A stretch of DNA of 42,648 bases, from positions 1-42,648 of the forward strand of contig DXBJ01000073.1 in the NCBI GenBank assembly GCA_019116585.1, written 5' to 3'. The notes under the pieces were generated by a model. That model had not been told where the DNA came from. It ran no database searches and saw only the letters and a list, made by a program, of their open reading frames with translations. The position numbers and the translations under genes are program-made. Source of the stretch: Candidatus Faecalibacterium gallistercoris (GTDB lineage Bacteria; Bacillota; Clostridia; Oscillospirales; Ruminococcaceae). Positions 17,274 to 23,570 of this stretch are shown here, piece after piece. Numbering within the stretch: the stretch's first letter is position 1; each line of letters opens with the position of its first letter.

Positions 17274-17349
17274 GCGGCCGTAGCTCATCTGGTAGAGCGC
17301 CACCTTGCCAAGGTGGAGGTAGCGAGTTCGAGCCTCGTCGGCCGCTCCA
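17274..17349 (+). tRNA. tRNA-Gly (GCC), copy 1
   Basis: A 76-base cloverleaf with encoded CCA. Acceptor arms GCGGCCG/CGGCCGC, anticodon stem CCACC/GGTGG with loop TTGCCAA giving anticodon GCC, and T-arm AGTTCGAGCCT. It is identical over its full length to the copy at 17522-17597. Confidence 0.97.
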
Positions 17350-17350
17350 T

Positions 17351-17378
17351 GGGAGTGACAAGCATCACTCCTTTTTTT
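17351..17378 (+). terminator. Intrinsic terminator inside the tRNA cluster
   Basis: GGAGTGA and TCACTCC form a perfect seven-pair stem with a CAAGCA loop, followed by seven T residues. The T-run ends at 17378 and tRNA-Asp starts at 17379, so there is no room for a conventional promoter between them. Confidence 0.75.
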
Positions 17379-17455
17379 GGCCCGGTAGCTCAGTTGGTTA
17401 GAGCACCAGCCTGTCACGCTGGGGGTCGTCGGTTCGAGCCCGATCCGGGTCGCCA
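17379..17455 (+). tRNA. tRNA-Asp (GTC)
   Basis: A 77-base cloverleaf with encoded CCA. Acceptor arms GGCCCGG/CCGGGTC (one G-U pair), anticodon stem CCAGC/GCTGG with loop CTGTCAC giving anticodon GTC, discriminator base G. Its 5' end abuts the T-run of the preceding terminator. Confidence 0.96.
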
Positions 17456-17521
17456 ACAAAACCTACTTCCCGCAAGGGGAGCGCCCATGCAGGGCGGACG
17501 CAGGGTCAAATGCGTCGGTAT
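17456..17521 (+). other. tRNA spacer with two hairpins
   Basis: CGCCC/GGGCG (loop ATGCA) and GACGCA/TGCGTC (loop GGGTCAA) fold in tandem between tRNA-Asp and the second tRNA-Gly. Neither is followed by a T-run, so they look like processing or spacer structures. Confidence 0.5.
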
Positions 17522-17597
17522 GCGGCCGTAGCTCATCTGGTAGAGCGCCACCTTGCCAAGGTGGAGGTAGCGAGTTCGAGCCTCGTCGGCCGCTCCA
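17522..17597 (+). tRNA. tRNA-Gly (GCC), copy 2
   Basis: An exact duplicate of the tRNA-Gly at 17274-17349, including the CCA and the flanking bases TATGCGGCCG at its 5' end, which suggests a local duplication. The spacer after it carries a small GCGGG/CCCGC hairpin. Confidence 0.97.
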
Positions 17598-17625
17598 AAA
17601 ACGGGCGGGATTCCCCGCTCCACAT

Positions 17626-17700
17626 GGTGGCGTGGCCAAGTGGTAAGGCAAAGGTCTGCAAAACCTTCATTCACCAGTTCAAATCTGGTCGCCACCTCCA
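17626..17700 (+). tRNA. tRNA-Cys (GCA)
   Basis: A 75-base cloverleaf with encoded CCA. Acceptor arms GGTGGCG/CGCCACC, anticodon stem AAGGT/ACCTT with loop CTGCAAA giving anticodon GCA, discriminator T. It is the last tRNA and is followed by a terminator. Confidence 0.96.
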
Positions 17701-17703
17701 GGA

Positions 17704-17734
17704 CCCTCGTGCAGTGCACGGGGGTTTTTCTTTT
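17704..17734 (+). terminator. Terminator of the tRNA cluster
   Basis: CCCTCGTGC and GCACGGGGG pair (one G-T) around an AGT loop and are followed by TTTTTCTTTT. Confidence 0.85.
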
Positions 17735-17739
17735 GCGTA

Positions 17740-17768
17740 TTGACCGGATAGCAGTTTATAGGTATAAT
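17740..17768 (+). promoter_or_regulatory. Promoter of the toxin-antitoxin pair
   Basis: TTGACC (17740-17745), a 17-base spacer and a perfect TATAAT (17763-17768). This is one of the best matches in the window. Direct repeats of AGCAG flank the -10 region and might be part of an antitoxin operator. Confidence 0.8.
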
Positions 17769-17809
17769 AAAAGCAGAATAGCGCCATCGTACAAGAGGAG
17801 GTAGATCCG

Positions 17810-18091
17810 ATGAACATTCGTCCGTCCGCCGCGATCCGGCAGAATTACAACGAGATCGCCGATTTGTGCCGCAAGACCTCCGAACCCATCTTTCTGACCA
17901 AAAACGGAGAGGGCGACCTCGTCGTCATGGATATTGACACCTACAACCGCCGGGAGCAGATGCTGAAGCTCCGCGAAGAGCTCCTCGCCGTCGAAGAGGA
18001 CCGGCTCCATGGAGTCCCCGGCTGCACCATCGACGAAGTCACCGCCATGATGCGGGCCGCGATCCAGGAGGCCTCCCATGGAGGGAAGTAA
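17810..18091 (+). CDS. Type II antitoxin, Phd/YefM family
   Basis: Phd/YefM antitoxins bind DNA through their N-terminal fold, repress their own operon and neutralise the partner toxin with an unfolded C terminus. The 93 residues open with IRPSAAIRQNYNEIADLCRK and contain EPIFLTKNGEGDLVVMDIDTY, the family's core pattern. The C-terminal part is a charged helix (REQMLKLREELLAVEEDR). The ribosome binding site AGAGGAGG precedes the ATG. The stop overlaps the toxin start by 14 bases, the usual translational coupling. The operon has its own promoter and terminator, so it is a compact self-contained cassette between the tRNA cluster and recG. Confidence 0.9.
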   Translation: MNIRPSAAIRQNYNEIADLCRKTSEPIFLTKNGEGDLVVMDIDTYNRREQMLKLREELLAVEEDRLHGVPGCTIDEVTAMMRAAIQEASHGGK

Positions 18092-18392
18092 ATACCGGGT
18101 CATCGTGTCCCGCCGGGCTGCGCAAATGCTGACGTCCCACGCGGCCTTTCTGGCCGGCGCCAGCCCTTCCGCCGCCGAGCAGCTGCTGACCGCGTTTGAA
18201 GCTGCGGCCAAATCTCTGGAGCAGTTTCCCCAGCGGTGCCCCTGGCTGCGAGGGGATTATATCCCCCCAAACAAATACCGCTGCCGCCTGTTTGCCGAGC
18301 GTTACCTGCTGATCTACCAGATCCAGGACGACATCGTCTACGCAGATTATGTCGTAGACTGCCGTCAGAACTACGGCTGGCTCATTCGCTGA
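18078..18392 (+). CDS. Type II toxin, RelE/ParE superfamily
   Basis: RelE/ParE proteins are small toxins that cleave mRNA on the ribosome or poison gyrase. The 104 residues show the fold pattern: YRVIVSRRAAQML at the N terminus, a helical hairpin (SAAEQLLTAFEAAAKSLEQFP) and the strand region YRCRLFAERYLLIYQIQDD ending in VYADYVVDCRQNYGWL. The basic Arg/Tyr residues in the last strands fit an RNase-type RelE, but ParE activity cannot be excluded. The ATG lies inside the antitoxin gene and is preceded by GGAGGCC. A terminator follows within 10 bases. Confidence 0.88.
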   Translation: MEGSKYRVIVSRRAAQMLTSHAAFLAGASPSAAEQLLTAFEAAAKSLEQFPQRCPWLRGDYIPPNKYRCRLFAERYLLIYQIQDDIVYADYVVDCRQNYGWLIR

Positions 18393-18399
18393 AACCTGC

Positions 18400-18424
18400 C
18401 CCCGCCTCTCCGGCGGGGTTTTCT
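18400..18424 (+). terminator. Terminator after the toxin gene
   Basis: CCCCGCC and GGCGGGG form a seven-pair stem around TCTCC, followed by TTTTCT. The recG promoter begins two bases later. Confidence 0.75.
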
Positions 18425-18425
18425 G

Positions 18426-18454
18426 TTGCGCCCTACGGTGTTCAGTGCTACAAT
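18426..18454 (+). promoter_or_regulatory. Candidate promoter of recG
   Basis: TTGCGC (18426-18431), 17 bases, TACAAT (18449-18454), with TG at the extended -10 position. Confidence 0.55.
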
Positions 18455-18499
18455 AAAGTTATTCTGGCCATGCCGGCTTTGCGAAAGGAGGCCCCGCCC

Positions 18500-20563
18500 T
18501 TGCCGGAGAGCGAAAACCGAACCACCCTGACCCCCGACACTCCGGTGCAGTACCTCAAGGGGGTGGGACCCAAGCTGGCCCAGCGGTTTGAAAAGCTGGG
18601 CATCCGCACCCTGGCGGACCTGCTGGAACACTATCCACGCCGGTATCTGGACTTTACCCATCCCTACCCGCCGGGCGAGGCGCCCGCCGGAGTGGAATGC
18701 GTGGTGCGGGCCGAGCTGCTGTCCAAGCAGGGCGGGCGGTACGTCGCCGGGGGCCGCCGGGTGGAAAAAGCCACCGCCGGGGACGGCGTCGCCACCCTGG
18801 AGCTGACCTGGTTCAACAACCCCTACACCATCCAGAAACTGGAGCTGGGGCAGGAATATTATTTTGAGGGGGAGGTCACCGGCGGGCTGCTCCGCCGCCA
18901 GATGACAAACCCCCAGGTGCGCACCGCCGGGCAGGTCCAAGCCGCCCCCCTGGCCGCCGTCTACCCCCAGACCGAGGGGCTGACCAGCGCGGCCATCGGC
19001 CGGTGCGTGGCCCAGCTGCTGCCCCACGCCGAGCTGCTGGGCGAGCCCCTGCCCCCTGCCCTGCTGCAGAAATACCGCCTGCCCGGCAAGGCCCAGGCCG
19101 TGCGGGACATCCATATGCCCCCCTCCTCCCAGGCGGTGCAGGAGGCCCGGCGGCGGCTGATCTTTGAGGAGCTGCTGGTGCTGCAGCTGGGGATGGGCCG
19201 CCTGAAAAACCGGGGCAGCGCCGCCACCGGGGCGCCCATGCGCCGGGCCGATCCGGGGCCCTTCTGGGCCAGCCTGCCCTTTGCCCCCACCGGGGCCCAG
19301 CGCCGGGCGGTGGACGAGATCCTGGCCGATATGGCCGGCGAGACCTCCATGAACCGCCTGCTGCAGGGCGACGTGGGCAGCGGCAAGACCCTGGTGGCCG
19401 CCGCCGCCCTCTGGGCAGCCATCGGCGCGGGGTACCAGGGGGCCCTGCTGGCCCCCACCGAGCTGCTGGCCGAGCAGCACGCCGAGACCCTCAACCGCCT
19501 GCTGTCCCCCTTCGGCATCCGGGTGGCCCTGCTCACCGGCGGGCTGCGGGCGGCCGCCCGGCGGACCACTCTGGCCGCCATCCGGGAAGGCGAGGCCGAC
19601 CTGGTGGTGGGCACCCACGCCATCCTGTCCGAGGGGGTGGCGTTTGCCCGGCTGGGGCTGGCCGTCATCGACGAGCAGCACCGCTTCGGGGTGCGCCAGC
19701 GGGGCGCGCTCGCCGAAAAGGGGGCCAGCCCCCACCTGCTGGTCATGAGCGCTACCCCCATCCCCCGCACCCTGGGCCTGCTGATCTACGGGGACCTGGA
19801 TATTTCCATCCTGGACGAGCTGCCCCCCGGCCGCCGCCCGGTCAAGACCAGGGTGATGACCGGGGCCCGCCGGCGCGACCTGTACGGCTTCCTGGACCGG
19901 GAGATCGGCCAGGGGCGTCAGGTGTACATCGTCTGCCCCGCCATCGAGGAGGGGCCCGACGCCGGGCTGACCCCCGTCAAGACCTACTACGAGGAGACCG
20001 CCAAGGCCCTGCTGCCCGACCGGCGGGTGGGGCTGATGCACGGCAAGCTGAAGCCCAAAGAGAAGGCCGCCGTCATGGAAGATTTCCGGGCCGGGCGGCT
20101 GGACGCCCTGGTGTCCACCACCGTCATCGAGGTGGGGGTGGACGTGCCCAACGCCACCGTGATGGTCATCGAGAACGCCGAGCGCTACGGCCTGTCCGCC
20201 CTGCACCAGCTGCGGGGCCGGGTGGGCCGGGGCGGGGCGGAGAGCTGGTGCTTCCTGGTCAGCGACAACGAGTCCGAGCCGGTCCGCCGGCGGCTGCGGT
20301 TCCTCTGCTCCACCACCGACGGCTTTGCAGTGGCCCAGTACGATCTGGAGACCCGTGGCCCCGGCGACTTTTTCGGCAGCCGCCAGCACGGCCTGCCCGC
20401 TTTGCAGATCGCGGACCTGGCCGCCGACACCCGCACCCTCCACGCCGCCCAGAGCGAGGCCGCCGCCATCCTGGCCGGCGACCCCCTGCTGCAAAAGCCG
20501 GAACACGCCCTGCTGGCCGCCCAGGTGGAGCGGATGTTCGACCGGGCCGGGCCCATGAACTGA
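18500..20563 (+). CDS. recG: ATP-dependent DNA helicase RecG
   Basis: RecG reverses stalled replication forks and branch-migrates Holliday junctions. I choose the TTG at 18500-18502 as start: AAAGGAGG lies 8 bases upstream, it is in frame, and it gives 687 residues, close to known RecG. The ATG at 18470 has no ribosome binding site. The N-terminal wedge domain includes LKGVGPKLAQRFEKLGI and LEHYPRRYLDF. The superfamily 2 helicase core shows GDVGSGKT (Walker A), DEQHRFG (DEQH box), SATPIPRTL, HGKLKPKEK, STTVIEVGVDVPNA and QLRGRVGRG. The RecG-specific C-terminal segment follows. The thioesterase gene starts 19 bases downstream. Confidence 0.95.
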   Translation: MPESENRTTLTPDTPVQYLKGVGPKLAQRFEKLGIRTLADLLEHYPRRYLDFTHPYPPGEAPAGVECVVRAELLSKQGGRYVAGGRRVEKATAGDGVATLELTWFNNPYTIQKLELGQEYYFEGEVTGGLLRRQMTNPQVRTAGQVQAAPLAAVYPQTEGLTSAAIGRCVAQLLPHAELLGEPLPPALLQKYRLPGKAQAVRDIHMPPSSQAVQEARRRLIFEELLVLQLGMGRLKNRGSAATGAPMRRADPGPFWASLPFAPTGAQRRAVDEILADMAGETSMNRLLQGDVGSGKTLVAAAALWAAIGAGYQGALLAPTELLAEQHAETLNRLLSPFGIRVALLTGGLRAAARRTTLAAIREGEADLVVGTHAILSEGVAFARLGLAVIDEQHRFGVRQRGALAEKGASPHLLVMSATPIPRTLGLLIYGDLDISILDELPPGRRPVKTRVMTGARRRDLYGFLDREIGQGRQVYIVCPAIEEGPDAGLTPVKTYYEETAKALLPDRRVGLMHGKLKPKEKAAVMEDFRAGRLDALVSTTVIEVGVDVPNATVMVIENAERYGLSALHQLRGRVGRGGAESWCFLVSDNESEPVRRRLRFLCSTTDGFAVAQYDLETRGPGDFFGSRQHGLPALQIADLAADTRTLHAAQSEAAAILAGDPLLQKPEHALLAAQVERMFDRAGPMN

Positions 20564-20582
20564 AACGAGAAGGAGAAGCTGT

Positions 20583-21311
20583 ATGATCTTTACCATCCCC
20601 GTCACCACACGGGTCGAAGATTTCGACCAGCGCGGCCTGCTGACCCCCACGGCGCTGCTGTCCATTTTTGAGAACACCGCCGTCCGCCACGCCGAGACCG
20701 TGGGCTATTCCCCCATGAACGACAGCCTGCGCAACGGCATGGCCTGGGTGATCACCAACTGGCGGGTGGAGATGGACCGCGCCCCCGCCTACGACGAGCC
20801 CTTCACCGCCAGCACCTGGCTGTGCAACAACCCCCGGCAGGCCACCCGTGAGATGCTGCTGCACAGCGCCGGCGGCGAGGTCCTGGCCCGGGGCCAGGCC
20901 AAGCTGGCCCTGGTGGACCGCAGCAGCAACAAGCCCTGCCTGCCCACCCCCGAGCGGCTGGCCGCCTACCAGCCCGAGCAGCGCACCGCCTTTGCCGACC
21001 GTCTGCCCCGGCTGCGCCCTCCCGCCGCCTGCACCGCCGTCAGCCCCGTGCTGCTGCGCCGCAGCGATATGGACTACAACGGCCACCTACACAACACCGC
21101 CTACCTGTCCCTGGCGCTGGACGCCGCCCCGCCCGAGGTGACGGCGGCCGGGGTGCGCACCTTCCGTCTTTCGTACCGCAGCCCCCTGCGTCTGGGCGAC
21201 CAGACCACCCTCCGGAGCTGCCCCCAGCCGGAGGGCTGGACGGCCGCCTTTGTCCGCGGGGACGAGGTCTGCGCTGTGGTGGCCGTCAACGAACAGTTGA
21301 AACCTCTCTGA
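20583..21311 (+). CDS. Acyl-ACP thioesterase (FatA/FatB-type, double hotdog)
   Basis: These enzymes release free fatty acids from acyl carrier protein. The 242 residues fit the bacterial two-hotdog form of the plant FatA/FatB family. The first hotdog begins TTRVEDFDQRGLLTPTALL with FENTAVRHAETVGYS and the conserved MAWVITNWRVEMDRAP. The second begins near residue 160 with RRSDMDYNGHLHNTAYLSLALD, which holds the conserved Asp/Asn/His residues of the active site. The ATG has a GAAGGAG ribosome binding site and lies 19 bases after recG, so the two are probably co-transcribed. Chain-length preference is not predictable. Confidence 0.88.
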   Translation: MIFTIPVTTRVEDFDQRGLLTPTALLSIFENTAVRHAETVGYSPMNDSLRNGMAWVITNWRVEMDRAPAYDEPFTASTWLCNNPRQATREMLLHSAGGEVLARGQAKLALVDRSSNKPCLPTPERLAAYQPEQRTAFADRLPRLRPPAACTAVSPVLLRRSDMDYNGHLHNTAYLSLALDAAPPEVTAAGVRTFRLSYRSPLRLGDQTTLRSCPQPEGWTAAFVRGDEVCAVVAVNEQLKPL

Positions 21312-21325
21312 TCTGTACACAAAGC

Positions 21326-21353
21326 AAAGGCGAGGCCCGAAGGCCCCGCCTTT
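21326..21353 (+). terminator. Hairpin after the thioesterase gene
   Basis: AAAGGCGAGGCC pairs with GGCCCCGCCTTT (one mismatch) around CGAA, 15 bases after the stop codon. The T-run is only three bases, so termination may be weak, with repeat copy B directly downstream. Confidence 0.5.
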
Positions 21354-21354
21354 C

Positions 21355-21561
21355 AGCGTGTCGCAAAAGCGCCACGCTCCAGGGGGAACCCATTTCTGCG
21401 CGCAGTCGCGCGACAGAAATTCCTTCCCCCTGGTATCCCCCTGGGGACAAAATTGAGCGCTGAACCGCGCACTCGCCGCAAGGCGGCTCGCACACTCTCA
21501 GCGCTCAATTTCCCTGTAGGTGTCCCGACCGTACGCACATGTCGTCCGGTCGGGACTTTTT
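21355..21561 (+). repeat. Four-hairpin repeat, copy B (complete), ending in a terminator
   Basis: Read on the plus strand the element has four stems. Hairpin 4 (21355-21378) pairs AGCGTGTCGC with GCGCCACGCT. Hairpin 3 (21379-21433) has arms CCAGGGGGAA and TTCCCCCTGG and an inner CGCGC/GCGCG stem. Hairpin 2 (21450-21511) has perfect 14-bp arms, AAATTGAGCGCTGA and TCAGCGCTCAATTT, with an inner GCCGC/GCGGC stem. Hairpin 1 (21522-21556) pairs GTCCCGACCG with CGGTCGGGAC around a 15-base loop containing CGCACATGTCG and is followed by TTTTT (21557-21561). It lies between the convergent thioesterase and pepV genes. Copies at 1-212 and 42518-42648 share the sequence and the folds. Confidence 0.9.
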
Positions 21562-21578
21562 GGTTTCACTGTGTTTTC

Positions 21579-22967
21579 TTAAAAGTCGATCTCTTCCAGC
21601 CGCAGCAGGGCCAGGATATAGATCTTGACCGACTGGAGCAGGGCGTCCACCGGGGCGGACTCGTTGGCGCCGTGCATGGGGCCACCAAAGCTGGGCAGCA
21701 CCATGTCGTGGCTCTCGGGCCCAAAGCTGACCGCATAGGGGAAGTGGCGGGCATAGGTGCCGCCGCCCATGGTGAAGGGCTTCTCCTGCTTGCCGGTCAC
21801 CTCGTTGTAGGTGTCGATGCAGGCCCGGATGGCCGGGGTATCCGCCTCGATATAGAAAGGGTCGGCGGCGTCCACGTCCTCCAGGGAGGCGCCCTCCCCC
21901 ACTGCCTGCCGGATGGCCGCGGCGATAGCGTCCCCATTGGTGGAGGTGGGGTAACGGCTGTCCATGGTCTGGACCATCCGGCCCTCCTGCATATACATCC
22001 GGCCGCCGATGATGGTCAGGGGACCGAAGGGGCCGTCGGAGGTGGCGATGCCCAGGCCCTCGCCGGCGGTGGAGCTGTGCAGCTTGCGGACCGCCTCCAG
22101 ATACCGGCGCTCGGTCTCGGTGCACAGGCCGCTGTCCAGCAGGTAGTCCACCACCAGGCCGATGGCATTGACCGTCCCCTCGGGGCTGGCGGCGTGGCCG
22201 GACTTGCCCCAGCCCCGCACCCGGACGCAGCCGTTCTCCGGCTCCAGGGTGATGTGGGGGGCGTTTTTCAGGCCGGCCATTTCGGCCTTGACCAGGGCGC
22301 TGGCCCGGTCGGGGACGGCGTTGTTGGCCACGCCGCCCTCAAACTCCAGGATCATCCCGTTGCAGACGGGGCTGACCAGCTTGCCGTGGAAATGCCCTTT
22401 CTCGCCGTTGCAGACCGGGAACTCGGCGTCGGGGGTAAAGCAGAAGGCCGGGGCCTTGTGGTGGGCCAGGTAGTATTCCACATCCCCCATGCCGGTCTCC
22501 TCGTTGGTGCCGGCCAGCGCCCGGATGGGGTAGCGCAGCGGCTGCCCCAGCTCCTTGAGGAACTTGAGGGTGTACAGCGTCGCCACCATGGGGCCCTTGT
22601 CGTCCAGCACCCCCCGGCCCAGGATCCAGCCCTCCTGCCGGCGCATCTCGAAGGGGCTGGCGGACCAGCCCTCCCCTGCGGGCACCACGTCCACATGGCA
22701 GATGGTGGCCAGATACTGGTCGGGGTCGGCGCCAGGCAGGGCTGCATAGCCGATGTAGCCCTCGCAGTTGCAGGTCTCCAGGCCCATCCGGTCCGCCAGC
22801 TCCAGCGTTTTGTCCAGGGCGGCCCGGGGCCCTGCCCCAAAGGGCGCGCCCTCCGCCGGCTGGGACTCCACGCTGTTGATGGCCACCAGCGCGGCGATGT
22901 CCTGCAGCATCTGCTCCTTGTTGGCCTCGATGAAGGCGTCTATCTTCCGATTCAGTTCCTGATCCAT
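21579..22967 (-). CDS. pepV: M20A dipeptidase PepV
   Basis: PepV is a cytoplasmic dizinc dipeptidase that cleaves a broad range of dipeptides with free N termini. The 462 residues match PepV length. The metal-binding motifs are ICHVDVVPAGEGW, WILGRGVLDDKGPMVA and AGTNEETGMGD (catalytic and bridging Glu pair), with FTPDAEFPV and a late His in FGGPMHGANES. The lid domain lies about 190-330. The gene is last in the MATE-exoA-MATE-exporter run. AGGAAT precedes the ATG. Downstream it converges on the thioesterase gene, with repeat copy B between them. Confidence 0.93.
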   Translation of the reverse strand: MDQELNRKIDAFIEANKEQMLQDIAALVAINSVESQPAEGAPFGAGPRAALDKTLELADRMGLETCNCEGYIGYAALPGADPDQYLATICHVDVVPAGEGWSASPFEMRRQEGWILGRGVLDDKGPMVATLYTLKFLKELGQPLRYPIRALAGTNEETGMGDVEYYLAHHKAPAFCFTPDAEFPVCNGEKGHFHGKLVSPVCNGMILEFEGGVANNAVPDRASALVKAEMAGLKNAPHITLEPENGCVRVRGWGKSGHAASPEGTVNAIGLVVDYLLDSGLCTETERRYLEAVRKLHSSTAGEGLGIATSDGPFGPLTIIGGRMYMQEGRMVQTMDSRYPTSTNGDAIAAAIRQAVGEGASLEDVDAADPFYIEADTPAIRACIDTYNEVTGKQEKPFTMGGGTYARHFPYAVSFGPESHDMVLPSFGGPMHGANESAPVDALLQSVKIYILALLRLEEIDF

Positions 22968-23077
22968 GGGATTCCTATCCTTTCCGTATTTTTTCTATCT
23001 TGCAAATCAGATCGTAAAAGTCCTGCCCCTTTGGGAAGCAGGGCGGCGGCGCCGGAGCGTCTCTTTCGCCCCGGGCG

Positions 23078-23560
23078 TCACACCGCAAACAGCGCGCTGA
23101 AAGCGCCCAGCAGCCCCGCGCTGGCCAGGCCGATGATGACGCCGGCCAGCAGCACCCCGCCCATGCAGGCCACCAGCACATCCTTGAACTTCATGTCCAG
23201 GATGGAGCCGGCCAGGGTGCCGGTCCATGCGCCGGTGCCGGGCAGGGGGATGCCCACAAAGATCAGCAGGGCGGCCACAAGGCCCCGGCCGGCCTTGGCC
23301 TCCAGGGCGCGGCCGGCCTTTTCGCCTTTGACCACAAAAAACTTGCAGATGCCTCCGATCAGCGGCTTGTGATAGCCCCAGATCAGGAACTTGCGGGCAA
23401 ACAGGTAGATGATGGGCACCGGGAGCATGTTGCCCGCCACGGCCACGATGTAGGTGGGCAGGACATCCAGCCCCAGCCCCAGCCCGATGGGGATGGCCCC
23501 CCGCAGCTCGATGACCGGGACCATGGCGACGAAAAAGACAAAGAGATATTGCTCCAGCAT
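23078..23560 (-). CDS. Small multidrug export protein family (COG2426)
   Basis: This 160-residue membrane protein matches the COG2426 'small multi-drug export' family, whose biochemical role is poorly defined. The N terminus has VFFVAMVPVIELRGAIPIGLG with the conserved ELRGAIP motif. LLIFVGIPLPGTGAWTGTL is the second signature, a re-entrant-looking GIPLPGTGAW segment. About four or five hydrophobic segments are visible. The AAAGGAGG ribosome binding site overlaps the stop of the upstream MATE gene, so translation is likely coupled. Its place beside two MATE transporters supports a transport role. Confidence 0.88.
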   Translation of the reverse strand: MLEQYLFVFFVAMVPVIELRGAIPIGLGLGLDVLPTYIVAVAGNMLPVPIIYLFARKFLIWGYHKPLIGGICKFFVVKGEKAGRALEAKAGRGLVAALLIFVGIPLPGTGAWTGTLAGSILDMKFKDVLVACMGGVLLAGVIIGLASAGLLGAFSALFAV

Positions 23561-23570
23561 AAGGCCTCCT

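Noticed and set aside
17456-17521. The spacer hairpins between tRNA genes as terminators
   Set aside because: They lack T-runs, unlike the hairpins at 17351-17378 and 17704-17734.
18236-18499. N-terminal extension of recG through the toxin gene
   Set aside because: The TTG at 18500 has an ideal ribosome binding site and gives a normal RecG N terminus; the extension overlaps the toxin and a terminator.
18371-20677. A 768-codon minus-strand frame over recG
   Set aside because: It is the antisense shadow of recG; the RecG helicase motifs are in the plus strand.
21355-21561. The repeat as a CRISPR array or insertion sequence
   Set aside because: There is no series of regularly spaced repeats and no transposase frame; the copies are single, far apart and hairpin-based.
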